Made by a program: the position numbers and the translations under genes
Notes under the pieces: model-generated
Told to the model about the DNA's origin: nothing
Seen by the model: the letters and a program-made list of their open reading frames with translations, nothing else
Database searches by the model: none
DNA from: Streptococcus marmotae
GTDB taxonomy: Bacteria; Bacillota; Bacilli; Lactobacillales; Streptococcaceae
Direction: 5' to 3'
NCBI RefSeq assembly: GCF_001623565.1
Contig: NZ_CP015196.1
Location: 1,385,501-1,449,500, forward strand
DNA length: 64,000 nt
Shown: positions 46,301 through 53,768 of the stretch, piece by piece
How positions within the stretch are numbered: the first letter of the stretch is position 1
How the letters are laid out: every line of letters begins with the position of its first letter

Positions 46301-46445
46301 TGATCTCAAGCAAGCAGAGCAGTCCAAGATTGCCTGTGCAAGGGCACATTTCAAGAGCCTGAGAAAAGCAGGAATCTTGGAAGACGATACAGTTTATGAT
46401 GTGGTAGACAGCTATGAAGGCCTGCTATCCATTGTGCGAGAGTAG
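43371..46445 (+). CDS. res: Type III restriction endonuclease subunit Res
   Basis: 1024 residues, usual for Res. It uses ATP to move or signal along DNA and cuts when two sites in opposite orientation are met, together with Mod. Visible: Walker A in E-T-G-T-G-K-T near residue 103, a Walker B variant I-I-D-E-P-Q near 224, motif VI S-I-G-R-G-M-R-L near 564, and a C-terminal PD-(D/E)XK nuclease (N-P-D-W-A-V near 950, then A-E-T-K-G near 967). The reading frame is intact, so cleavage could be active whenever Mod is ON. Type III Res needs Mod for binding, so phase OFF should silence both. 10 bases separate it from the next gene. Confidence 0.92.
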   Translation: MKLQFKHQGFQLDAVESIASLFQGQPKEQGQRYQLDPGRGKADETDLMMDGFGNTPIRLDEQLVREQVRTQQIAQGLEPSQKLHTDMVNGRLAYHFSIEMETGTGKTYTYIRTIMELNKRYGWLKFIVVVPSVAIREGVLKSFEMMQDHFQMEYGKKPRYFVYDSSRLGDLDTFANTSDIQVMIINSQAFNAKGKDARRIHMEQESFRWRRPIDVIASMRPILIIDEPQSVEGKATKERLKDFKPLFTLRYSATHKEKYDMVYRLDAMDAYNKKLVKKIAVKTIESSGTTGTNGYLYLQDLLPQKSGAPKAKIEFEARTQSGVTRKTKTVEEGFDLYAESGELAVYKGWTLSHFDARDNRIQIGVDKPLHKGEIIGEQNEDDLRILQIRETIKTHLKKEAVLYRKGIKVLSLFFIDEVAKYKQYDEQHNPLNGSYARVFETEYKTQVADYLKEHPEGPYSDYLREAGSASQVHAGYFSVDKVKKSTKTIFIDSKGKGEEGISEDKDAYDLIMKDKERLLSFEEPVRFLFSHSALREGWDNPNVFQICTLRHTGSETAKRQSIGRGMRLAVDQAGVRQDVDLLGADVHQINLLTVIANESFDSFSRSLQEEIRKELADRPDKVDTALFIKYTVLKNAAGASLEMTEEVAHKIMDYLIREDYLDRDGKLTEACYQAREANAFVWPEEVADFGDQLLAILDSVHDGSSYPVENGNQTSIVLGDEINQENLNKAEFLALWNKINHKTVYQVAFDDEELIEKAVKSLNHHLHVKEISYQIREESLDKIDKEGLSFTVAENSIQTQYRKPTDIETTYDLLGEVTEKTQLTRRTVAQILQAISPKKFDLFQKNPEEFIQNVSKLINQEKATQIIEHIEYHMIDEVYETDVFTENRLSAKIGDDYLLESRKGIYNYTKVDSKIEKEFQKDLERHEEVSVYTKLPSGFFISTPLGKYNPDWAVTFKEGSVKHIYFVAETKGSMSSLDLKQAEQSKIACARAHFKSLRKAGILEDDTVYDVVDSYEGLLSIVRE

Positions 46446-46454
46446 GAAGAACAT

Positions 46455-48152
46455 ATGGAAACAAAAGAATTTCGCAAGATTGTGAACGCTCTTAAAAAAC
46501 GTTCGTTACCAGAGAGCTACAAGCCGGAGTTGCTGGCTTCTTATAAAGCTGGACGGCTAAGCAGGCAGGATATGTTTGAGCATTTAGCGTCGCAGCTTGA
46601 TAGGGATAAGTATTGGTATGTTGGTGGCAACACCTTCCTTTTTCTGAGTGTGCCAGAGCGCATCGCGATATTGACTGACATCCTTGGCAATGATTCGGTC
46701 CCTCTACTGATGGAAAAAGTAGAATACTCCTTTAGGGATTGGGATGATGAAGAAGAAAAAGTGCAAGTAGTGTGGGATGATGAAGAACAAGCGCAAGCAA
46801 TGTGGGACATACTGCATCAGGATTGTTCTGGCCTTTCCGAGCGTAAGACAGAGAAGTTGCGCAAGTGGTTTGAGTATGAGATGTACTTCAACGTGTTCGA
46901 ATTCCTAGTGGAACGATTTGTCAGCCTATGGCCCCGCTATCCCTTTGTCATGGCTGAGATGTTCAAGGAGAGATTTTGGCAGAATCGCGACTATAGCGAG
47001 CAAGAAGCCTTGTTACAGTGTGTAGGTATATTCAGCCCTTCTCCTTCCTTGTCTACTAGAAAGAAAAAGCGCTTGATCAAGGATTTTGTCACTTTTACGG
47101 TGGAAGAAGAAGAGGTGACAAAGGAAGTGATGCGTGCGAGGCAGGCTTTTGAAGAGGAGTTGTTCCAGCAGATTTTGGCGCAGAAAAAAGAGTTTGGTAA
47201 GGTAACGATTGATTTTTACAAAACAGTACCGCATTCTTTGGTTGAAGACTGTGTAGAGTATTACAGTTCTCTCTGCTGGTGGCTGGAATTTTCTGAGGTG
47301 TCGCCTGGTATGTATAGATGTGCTTTCAGTTTGTCTTGGAACGAGCCAATTCACATCGAATCTCACCTAAAGAACGAGTCAGAACTGGTTTTTTACAACA
47401 CTGTTTTGGACCAGATGATTCTCGCTCCCTATCCAGAGAAACAACGAAGACACTGGCAGCAGCTGTTTCAGGCAGATAGGCAGAACATAGACCGGATCTT
47501 TAAGGAGATTTTAATCTATCTCTATCAAGGTGGCGGTTTATACGACCTCGTTTACAGTTTTTCAAAAACGCTCGAACCAGTCTTTAAGCTGTTAATTCTC
47601 AAACAAATAAGGGGCATCATTCCATCAGAGATACCGTTAGAAGATCGTCTGATTATTGCTTACCGGGAATCCCTCTATCCAGTTCCTGAGCATGAAAATG
47701 GTGAAGAGGGGCAACCAGAAGGAGCCGGCGTAGAAACAGGTGAACAGTTGCTTGAGCGCTTGAAATTACAAACCCTCACAGCAGCAAAAGAAAAAGAGCT
47801 CGTCGCAACATTGGCTCCTGAATCGCTAGAACTGTACCAAGAAATCCGCAAAAGAATGGACTATGTGAGACAGAAGTGTGAACAGATGTCTGGCAGTCGG
47901 GAAGAAGTTTTGGCACAGTATGAAGCCAAAAAGCAGGATTTTTATCATCAGTTACATGCCTATCTCTTGATTTGTCACCGGCCATATGACTATTCGGATG
48001 CCCAAGAGCTGATGCAGCAGCATCATGCGCGTTTGGAAGTTTTTTCGGATGATTTGCAAAAGTGGATTAGGGATCTAAACGAGGAAGAGCTGAGTGATTT
48101 TGAGATTAGTATGCGCATGATTTTTAGCAGTATGGAGGACGAAGATGACTAA
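46455..48152 (+). CDS. Unknown 565-residue protein with an XpaC-like C-terminal domain
   Basis: Starts at ATG 46455 with AGGAAG 7 bases upstream, 10 bases after res. No signal peptide or membrane helix. The N-terminal part (1 to about 420) matches no family I know and has a short internal duplication (W-D-D-E-E-E-K-V-Q-V-V then W-D-D-E-E-Q-A-Q-A-M). The last 105 residues or so match the end of the XpaC-like protein of this operon: L-A-P-E-S-L-E-L-Y-Q versus Y-A-P-E-I-A-E-T-Y-A, D-Y-S-D-A-Q-E versus N-Y-N-Q-A-Q-E, and D-F-E-I-S-M-R-M versus D-F-E-V-S-L-R-M. A shared binding partner such as TelA is a likely reason. It overlaps the next gene by 8 bases. Confidence 0.75.
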   Translation: METKEFRKIVNALKKRSLPESYKPELLASYKAGRLSRQDMFEHLASQLDRDKYWYVGGNTFLFLSVPERIAILTDILGNDSVPLLMEKVEYSFRDWDDEEEKVQVVWDDEEQAQAMWDILHQDCSGLSERKTEKLRKWFEYEMYFNVFEFLVERFVSLWPRYPFVMAEMFKERFWQNRDYSEQEALLQCVGIFSPSPSLSTRKKKRLIKDFVTFTVEEEEVTKEVMRARQAFEEELFQQILAQKKEFGKVTIDFYKTVPHSLVEDCVEYYSSLCWWLEFSEVSPGMYRCAFSLSWNEPIHIESHLKNESELVFYNTVLDQMILAPYPEKQRRHWQQLFQADRQNIDRIFKEILIYLYQGGGLYDLVYSFSKTLEPVFKLLILKQIRGIIPSEIPLEDRLIIAYRESLYPVPEHENGEEGQPEGAGVETGEQLLERLKLQTLTAAKEKELVATLAPESLELYQEIRKRMDYVRQKCEQMSGSREEVLAQYEAKKQDFYHQLHAYLLICHRPYDYSDAQELMQQHHARLEVFSDDLQKWIRDLNEEELSDFEISMRMIFSSMEDEDD

Positions 48153-48858
48153 AAAGGAATTACGGCTGTATTTGCTTATCAGTGTTTTTGCAAATGCCAT
48201 ATTGCTCCCATTCTTTCTCATCAACATGTTGGAACAAGAGATCAAGACTGAAATGCGTCAATCGGCTAGTCCATCTACTAGCCAGTCATCTAGCACAAGC
48301 TCATCAATGCCAAGGAGCTCAACGTCCAGTACTTCGAGCACAAGCTCATCTAGTAGTTCAAGCACTAGTAGCGCTTCTTCTACGGCTACGTCAACGACTA
48401 GTTCTTCTACTACAAGTCCTTCTACAGAAGCACCTCCAGCTCCTGTATCTAGCTGGGCTTCGGAGGTGATTGTTGGCATGCCTCAAGAGTTAATCGACAG
48501 CTGGTCAGGGGAAAATGCGGTGACAGGTGAAAAATATGATGTGAGTTTTCATGTCACTGGATTTGTCGTTGCACGAACGATCTACGACGAGAACCGTCAT
48601 GGGACAACTTTCAGTGGTATTACGGGTCTGGAGCGAGTCGGTGACCACCTATTTCGCTACCAGTTAGCTGCGGGAGAGGATGCTAGCGCACTTATTGTTG
48701 GAGGAGGGATTGGTGGCCATAGCGTCAAGTTTGATCATGGGATTCGTATCATTGATGCAAATACTATCCAACCTGTTATTTGGCAGGCTAGCATTACGGA
48801 AGACTTTAATTATGCCAACCCTTTGCCAGGCCCTCTATTGACACGAAGAGGAAGCTAG
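48145..48858 (+). CDS. Membrane-anchored serine-rich surface protein
   Basis: 237 residues. One N-terminal hydrophobic helix (about 8-28) without an obvious cleavage site is followed by a Ser/Thr-rich linker (about residues 40-95), then a folded extracytoplasmic domain (S-W-A-S-E-V-I-V-G-M-P-Q-E-L-I-D-S-W-S-G-E-N). The folded part recalls streptococcal DUF6287/DUF4767-type domains, unconfirmed. The ATG at 48145 overlaps the preceding gene and has GGAGGA upstream. Membership of this operon suggests that the XpaC/TelA-like pair acts at the envelope. Confidence 0.65.
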   Translation: MTKKELRLYLLISVFANAILLPFFLINMLEQEIKTEMRQSASPSTSQSSSTSSSMPRSSTSSTSSTSSSSSSSTSSASSTATSTTSSSTTSPSTEAPPAPVSSWASEVIVGMPQELIDSWSGENAVTGEKYDVSFHVTGFVVARTIYDENRHGTTFSGITGLERVGDHLFRYQLAAGEDASALIVGGGIGGHSVKFDHGIRIIDANTIQPVIWQASITEDFNYANPLPGPLLTRRGS

Positions 48859-48915
48859 CTTTTGGTAGACGAAGATAGTAGAGACATGGTACAATGAGAT
48901 GAAATGGAGGGTTAT

Positions 48916-49758
48916 ATGGCAAAGAAAACATCTTCTTCTGATGGTGCTAGGAGTTGTATGGGATTGACACTTGGCTTAGCATGCCTCATTTGGTTGTTGG
49001 GGGTCATCTGGAAGTTTCTATTAGGGGGCGCTCTGCTAGCGTTAGTAGGATGGGGAACCGTCGTGTTACTAAAACGATATAAAGAGACGCAAATCCGCCA
49101 ACTAGGAACATTGATGGATCAGATTTCAATTGATTATGCAAAGTGGGAGAGTCTTTCAGCTGCTGGTGAAGAAGCGGCGCTCAAAATGGGGCTAGAAAAA
49201 AATCTTCGAGATAACTTTGAAGACTTAAAACTTCTTCTCGGTCGGTCAAAAGTAGCCGATGATGTCTTGAAAAGAGCTACTGACTTGCTTCAGCTAGAAA
49301 AAAATCTATCGCTTCCTGCCACCAAATCAAAGGGGCCTGTACAGAAACAAGAAGAACCGGAAGTGCAAGAAGTGCACGCCACCTCAGATAGTTCTTCTCC
49401 AGAGCGAGCTGAGATTGTCCAGTATGCTCCGGAGATTGCAGAAACCTATGCCAGTATCATGGTAGATCACGAAGCTATCCTCCAGAAAATAGAAGAATTG
49501 GAGGATGGCCAATCCGAAGAATTATTGGCCTTGCATATGGTTGATATGAGGAAATTTTCGGATGTTTTAGATGGTTATTTGAAAATAAAGAAAGAACCGA
49601 AGAATTACAACCAAGCGCAGGAGCGCTTAGATAGAGCGAAAAAAGCGCTGGAAAAATTTGATAAAAAATTGGATATTTCATTGCGTTTACTAAATGAAAA
49701 TAAACTACGAGATTTTGAAGTTAGTTTACGGATGATGGAACAGGAGGCTAAAGAATGA
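48916..49758 (+). CDS. XpaC-like membrane protein
   Basis: I place the start at ATG 48916 (M-A-K-K-T-S-S-S), because GGAGG lies 6 bases upstream; ATG 48904 would overlap it. The 280-residue protein has two membrane helices (about 14-33 and 35-52) and a cytoplasmic helical tail ending L-R-D-F-E-V-S-L-R-M. This layout, with a TelA gene directly after, is typical of XpaC, which partners TelA-family proteins. It overlaps telA by 4 bases (ATGA). Its C-terminal domain is also found in the 565-residue protein. Confidence 0.7.
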   Translation: MAKKTSSSDGARSCMGLTLGLACLIWLLGVIWKFLLGGALLALVGWGTVVLLKRYKETQIRQLGTLMDQISIDYAKWESLSAAGEEAALKMGLEKNLRDNFEDLKLLLGRSKVADDVLKRATDLLQLEKNLSLPATKSKGPVQKQEEPEVQEVHATSDSSSPERAEIVQYAPEIAETYASIMVDHEAILQKIEELEDGQSEELLALHMVDMRKFSDVLDGYLKIKKEPKNYNQAQERLDRAKKALEKFDKKLDISLRLLNENKLRDFEVSLRMMEQEAKE

Positions 49759-51032
49759 GCGAGTTTAATTTTGATTTAGATGAAATTGCTTCAAATACAA
49801 TCAAGACGGTCGATAAAACGACAGAGATCATCAGTAATCAGTTACCGTCGGACAGGAAGGAGTTGCGTTTTTTAACGACCCTGAGTCCAGAACAACAAGA
49901 GGGCATTCGGCAACGAACCCCTCAGTTGGTTGACAAGTTTGTCGAAAACCAGACCATGCTCTTGGATTTTGGGAAAGAAGCTATCGAAAATGTCAATAAT
50001 ATTATCAATCAGCTGTCGAGAGAACAGAAAAATCTTCAAATTCCACAGGTAGATGATTTATTTCTTCAAGTCCATCGTGAGATGAATGGATTTGTCGCAA
50101 AATACAAGGATGCCAAACCGGTTGAATTGGAGAAAAAACCGAATCTTTTCCAACGGATGTTCAAAAAAACAAAAAATTCCTTGGAGGAAATGTATCTGAC
50201 CTCTCAGTCGATAGAGGATCGTTTGGATAGCATAGCTGCTAGTACGGTCAAACAAGAGGATGATTTGGCTCGAAACATTATTGCGGCAGAGCGGTTGATT
50301 GAGGAAAATACCCAATCAATCGAAAAGTTGGTCGGTGTGATTGCCTTTGTTGAATCCAGTTTGGAAGAATCCAATCAGCGGGCAGTTGCATTGCAAGGTG
50401 AGATGGCTCAACTAGATAGCAGCAGTCCGGTATACCATGTCAAATCGGAAGAACTGGCTCGTATGACAGAGGTAGTGAATATGCTTGAGCAACAGCGGAC
50501 AGAACACATGAATCGTCTTTATACTGCTTGGGCGACGACACCAGGTCTCCGTAATTTGGTCAAGACCTCTTCAGATATCCGACAAAAATTTGGTATGGTT
50601 CGCCGACATACGATTCCGCAACTGAAGCTAAATCTTGTGAATATAGGATTTATGCAGCAATCACTCAAAGCTGGTATGACGATAGATGCTATTGTCAATG
50701 CCAATAATGCCGCAGCTCAGATGTTAGCAGAAACTAGTAAGGAAGTTATTCCCCAGCTTGAACGCTCAGCGCAGAATCCAACCATGTCTATAGAAGCTGT
50801 GACCAGTTTGGCGGAGAGCATTGTTGCCCAAAATGAGGGGATTATAGCAGCTATCGAGGAAGGACGCAGAAAACGGCAGGAACTAGAAGCAACCATCCTT
50901 CGTTCTGCTGAGGTTATCAATGATTCCAATAAACTTCGTGATGAAAAAATCGTCCAAGCCCTTTTGAATCAAGGGCTGGAAAACCAGAAAGAAGTTGATG
51001 GAGCGAGTGAAGAAGGGATGGGAGCAAACTAG
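49755..51032 (+). CDS. telA: TelA family protein (toxic anion resistance)
   Basis: 425 residues, standard for TelA/KlaA. The protein is helical throughout (V-D-K-T-T-E-I-I-S-N-Q-L, E-A-I-E-N-V-N-N-I-I-N-Q-L) with the family block near 270-330 (Q-K-F-G-M-V-R-R-H-T-I-P-Q-L-K-L-N-L). TelA proteins were first linked to tellurite resistance on plasmids and are now associated with envelope stress and phage or colicin tolerance; the exact activity is unsettled. Coupled to the XpaC-like gene by a 4-base overlap, and ends at an R2 hairpin. Confidence 0.85.
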   Translation: MSEFNFDLDEIASNTIKTVDKTTEIISNQLPSDRKELRFLTTLSPEQQEGIRQRTPQLVDKFVENQTMLLDFGKEAIENVNNIINQLSREQKNLQIPQVDDLFLQVHREMNGFVAKYKDAKPVELEKKPNLFQRMFKKTKNSLEEMYLTSQSIEDRLDSIAASTVKQEDDLARNIIAAERLIEENTQSIEKLVGVIAFVESSLEESNQRAVALQGEMAQLDSSSPVYHVKSEELARMTEVVNMLEQQRTEHMNRLYTAWATTPGLRNLVKTSSDIRQKFGMVRRHTIPQLKLNLVNIGFMQQSLKAGMTIDAIVNANNAAAQMLAETSKEVIPQLERSAQNPTMSIEAVTSLAESIVAQNEGIIAAIEEGRRKRQELEATILRSAEVINDSNKLRDEKIVQALLNQGLENQKEVDGASEEGMGAN

Positions 51033-51049
51033 TCCAGCCCAAGATTAGA

Positions 51050-51110
51050 ATAAAAGGAGTGGGACAGTCGATTTCTACGAAATCACGATTGAGTCCCACT
51101 CCCTATTTTT
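51050..51110 (+). terminator. R2-type hairpin terminating the accessory block
   Basis: GGAGTGGGAC (51057-51066) pairs with GTCCCACTCC (about 51094-51103) around a stem containing GATTTCTACGAAATC, followed by CTATTTTT. It is 25 bases beyond the telA stop. Confidence 0.8.
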
Positions 51111-51555
51111 GGCTAAATTAAGAAGCTATATTCATAAATTATACATTGACTTATGACACGAAAAAGATAGGATACAGATTTAACTGATGGAGGATGGGCT
51201 AAGCTTGAGTCCTATTTCTCAAACCACAGCACCTAAATGAAGCCTTATTGCAACAGTTTTGACGAAATGATGACTGAGGAGTTCTAGTGTCCAGTCGATA
51301 TTTCTAAAAAATCAAAGGAAGCTGGCAAATTATTCCCAAGCGAGGGGGCAATCGGACTTACTCTTGCTTGAATCACTCTAGATAATTAGCTAAGAATGTT
51401 GAAAAATCAGTAGCTTCAGAGGTTGCTTTTGTGAAATGAACATGCATTAGTCGGCTTTTAAGGACTTTATGATGTTGGGAATACAAGTTCTAAAATGAAG
51501 ACTTCTTCCGAGTATTCTTGTCCTACCAGAAAGAAGTCTTTTTAGATATTTCAGA
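51111..51555. other. Gap between telA and the HXXEE gene, possibly decayed sequence
   Basis: No open frame worth naming. AAGACTTCTT (51498-51507) and AAGAAGTCTT (51531-51540) form a 10-base stem that could end the minus-strand HXXEE transcript. The rest shows no motif I recognise. Confidence 0.4.
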
Positions 51556-52188
51556 TTAGTTTTTTGTTAAATGAGTTACACCAAATGCAGTTTGATCAGT
51601 AAGTACATATCCATCTTTCTTGCCAAGTCCCCAATAGATTTTAGAGCGAAAACAGAATATAAATACGATAATGAACCAAAGTACGGCAAGAGCATAGTCA
51701 TACCAGATATACATTTTGCTATCAAATACATTTATGAAATAGTATAAGCCAATAGGCCCTAGTCCCAAAATTGCGGTAATTAAGCCAGCATTGTAAATGC
51801 TTTTTAACCTTAAATTAAATATGGAATGCATAATGACTTCCATTAAAAGAAACAACATGGCAGATAATGTTAGAAAACGCACATTAGGTAGTAAAAGTGG
51901 GAATACATAAACTAAAATTAGGAATGTCCAGTTTCCAAACATCGAATTGAGATTGTTGCAATCCCACTTGGTTTTATCCATCTCATTGTTGCCAAGGAGT
52001 AGTTTTACTCCGAGTAGGGGAAATCCTCCAGGATAACCGAATTCCTCGAAAAAATGTAGAAACAACATACAAATGGAAGCCAAAAGACATTTTTGCACCT
52101 CGGTTACTGGCAAAAAAATCGCAAGCAGAGCCGTTAGACCAGCGAGATAGATAGAAATGTTATACCAATTATTTATCATTTTTTTCAT
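51556..52188 (-). CDS. HXXEE domain membrane protein
   Basis: 210 residues. The name-giving motif is visible as F-L-H-F-F-E-E-F near residue 45, within the first helices, and five to six hydrophobic segments follow. HXXEE proteins are small membrane proteins with a putative metal-binding or acid-type motif and no settled function. It is divergent from a TetR regulator with 100 bases between them, a standard arrangement for a regulator and its own target. Composition is AT-rich compared with the core genes nearby. Confidence 0.8.
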   Translation of the reverse strand: MKKMINNWYNISIYLAGLTALLAIFLPVTEVQKCLLASICMLFLHFFEEFGYPGGFPLLGVKLLLGNNEMDKTKWDCNNLNSMFGNWTFLILVYVFPLLLPNVRFLTLSAMLFLLMEVIMHSIFNLRLKSIYNAGLITAILGLGPIGLYYFINVFDSKMYIWYDYALAVLWFIIVFIFCFRSKIYWGLGKKDGYVLTDQTAFGVTHLTKN

Positions 52189-52209
52189 AGAAATTACCTC
52201 TCAATTATA

Positions 52210-52268
52210 TTATAATTAAATTATAATACGACACAGTGTAAAATAAAACAGGCAGTAGAGTGTAAAAT
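52210..52268. promoter_or_regulatory. Candidate operator region between HXXEE and tetR
   Basis: TTATAATT-A-AATTATAA (52210-52226) is a perfect inverted repeat and may also hold -10 boxes on both strands. AGTGTAAAAT occurs twice (52235-52244 and 52259-52268), 24 bases apart. Either could bind the TetR protein. Confidence 0.6.
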
Positions 52269-52288
52269 GTCTAATTATAGGGGGCAAT

Positions 52289-52912
52289 ATGGCACGTCCA
52301 AGGAAAACAGAGTATGCTAATAGGGCTGTAGTAAAAATAGAAAATGCTTTTTGGAAACTTTTAGAGACGGAGAAATATACGGATATTACTGTTCTTAGGA
52401 TTGCTCAAGATTCTGGGGTTAATCGTAATTCTTTTTATTATCATTATAAAGATATGGATGATTTGGCTTATCAAGCATTTAAGAATAATGCAAGGAACGA
52501 TGCCTCGAGAATGATGATTTCGTCAATTTTAACTGTCTTAACATTGCAAGATGATGAAAAAAAATCAGATATTGATATGTCTATTTTACCAAATTCGAGA
52601 CGTATCATGTTGTGTGCTAGAAGTGAGTCAACATACCTGAAACAACTGGTGAATGACTTTTTAAAGGAGATATGGTTAGATTCTTTTTCGATTGATGAAA
52701 GTCATTTGACAACAGAGGAGAAATTACAACTTGATTTTATTTTTGCAGGGATTGTAACTACTCTGGGAAGTCAAGAGGTTGAGGATGATCCGCTTTTGAT
52801 GTTAAAACTTGTGTCGTCAGAAATAGGAAAATCGATGCTTTTAACGATGAAGAAAATATCAGTAGCGCAAAATAATCGTTTTCTAGAAACTAAGCAGAAT
52901 TTGCAGGGATGA
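52289..52912 (+). CDS. TetR family transcriptional regulator
   Basis: 207 residues with the TetR DNA-binding domain at the N-terminus (I-T-V-L-R-I-A-Q-D-S-G-V-N-R-N-S-F-Y-Y-H-Y-K) and a longer divergent ligand-binding part. The GGGGG at the start codon acts as the ribosome binding site. Divergent from the HXXEE gene, which it likely controls. The TetR domain here matches the TetR/AcrR_C-type group only loosely; the ligand is unknown. Confidence 0.85.
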   Translation: MARPRKTEYANRAVVKIENAFWKLLETEKYTDITVLRIAQDSGVNRNSFYYHYKDMDDLAYQAFKNNARNDASRMMISSILTVLTLQDDEKKSDIDMSILPNSRRIMLCARSESTYLKQLVNDFLKEIWLDSFSIDESHLTTEEKLQLDFIFAGIVTTLGSQEVEDDPLLMLKLVSSEIGKSMLLTMKKISVAQNNRFLETKQNLQG

Positions 52913-53027
52913 TAAATCCCAATTTTCATAACGATAGTAAATCTTAATTTCTAGTTACAGTCTTTATTCATTTTAGTAGCTAGAAAATCTCTCCCCACAC
53001 TTCCTTCATGCTAATTTGGAGGAGATT

Positions 53028-53036
53028 TGGTATAAT
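53028..53036 (+). promoter_or_regulatory. Extended -10 promoter of the vic operon
   Basis: TGGTATAAT, 28 bases before the vicR start codon; no clear -35. Confidence 0.55.
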
Positions 53037-53063
53037 AGCAGGAGAATGACGAGGTGAGAAAAG

Positions 53064-53768
53064 ATGAAAAAAATCTTGATTGTAGATGATGAAAAGCCGA
53101 TTTCAGATATTATTAAATTTAATATGATACGAGAGGGGTATGAGGTAGTGACGGCCTTTGATGGTCGAGAAGCCTTGGCCTTATTTGAAGCAGAATTTCC
53201 AGATATTGTGATTTTGGACTTGATGTTACCAGAAATTGATGGACTTGAAGTGGCACGTACGATTCGCAAGACTAGCAATGTGCCTATTTTGATGCTATCT
53301 GCTAAGGACAGCGAGTTTGACAAGGTGATTGGTCTTGAGATTGGGGCGGATGACTATGTGACCAAGCCGTTTTCAAATCGGGAATTGCAGGCACGGGTCA
53401 AAGCCTTATTGCGCCGCAGTGAATTAACTGAAACGCAGATCACATCGGAAACAGCGGGAACACCTGAGTTGGTCATTGGTGATTTGGTGATTAACCCTGA
53501 TGGATTTGTGGCGAAAAAGCACGGCAAAGAGCTAGAATTGACCCACCGTGAATTTGAGCTGCTCCATCATTTGTCTAAACACTTGGGACAAGTCATGACT
53601 CGGGAGCATTTACTTGAAACCGTATGGGGCTATGATTACTTTGGTGATGTACGGACAGTCGATGTGACCGTTCGTCGCTTACGTGAGAAAATTGAAGACA
53701 CACCGAGCCGTCCAGAGTACATCTTGACACGGCGTGGTGTGGGGTATTATATAAAGGGAAATGATTAA
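53064..53768 (+). CDS. vicR: Response regulator VicR (WalR)
   Basis: 234 residues, OmpR family. The receiver domain holds V-D-D-E at the start, the phosphorylation site D52 (V-I-L-D-L-M-L-P), T/S in M-L-S-A-K and the lysine pair further on. The C-terminal winged helix has the recognition region [15 protein letters not shown]. VicR controls cell-wall turnover and division genes and is essential in most streptococci. It overlaps vicK by 8 bases. A GAGG ribosome binding site lies before the ATG. Confidence 0.96.
   Translation: MKKILIVDDEKPISDIIKFNMIREGYEVVTAFDGREALALFEAEFPDIVILDLMLPEIDGLEVARTIRKTSNVPILMLSAKDSEFDKVIGLEIGADDYVTKPFSNRELQARVKALLRRSELTETQITSETAGTPELVIGDLVINPDGFVAKKHGKELELTHREFELLHHLSKHLGQVMTREHLLETVWGYDYFGDVRTVDVTVRRLREKIEDTPSRPEYILTRRGVGYYIKGND

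Noticed and set aside
34709..46445. Genomic island integrated at the tRNA-Thr gene
   Set aside because: I see no repeat of the tRNA 3' end downstream, no integrase and no phage genes. The position next to a tRNA is suggestive only.
48258..48479. Minus-strand valine/leucine/glutamate-rich frame
   Set aside because: Shadow of the Ser/Thr repeat linker on the plus strand.
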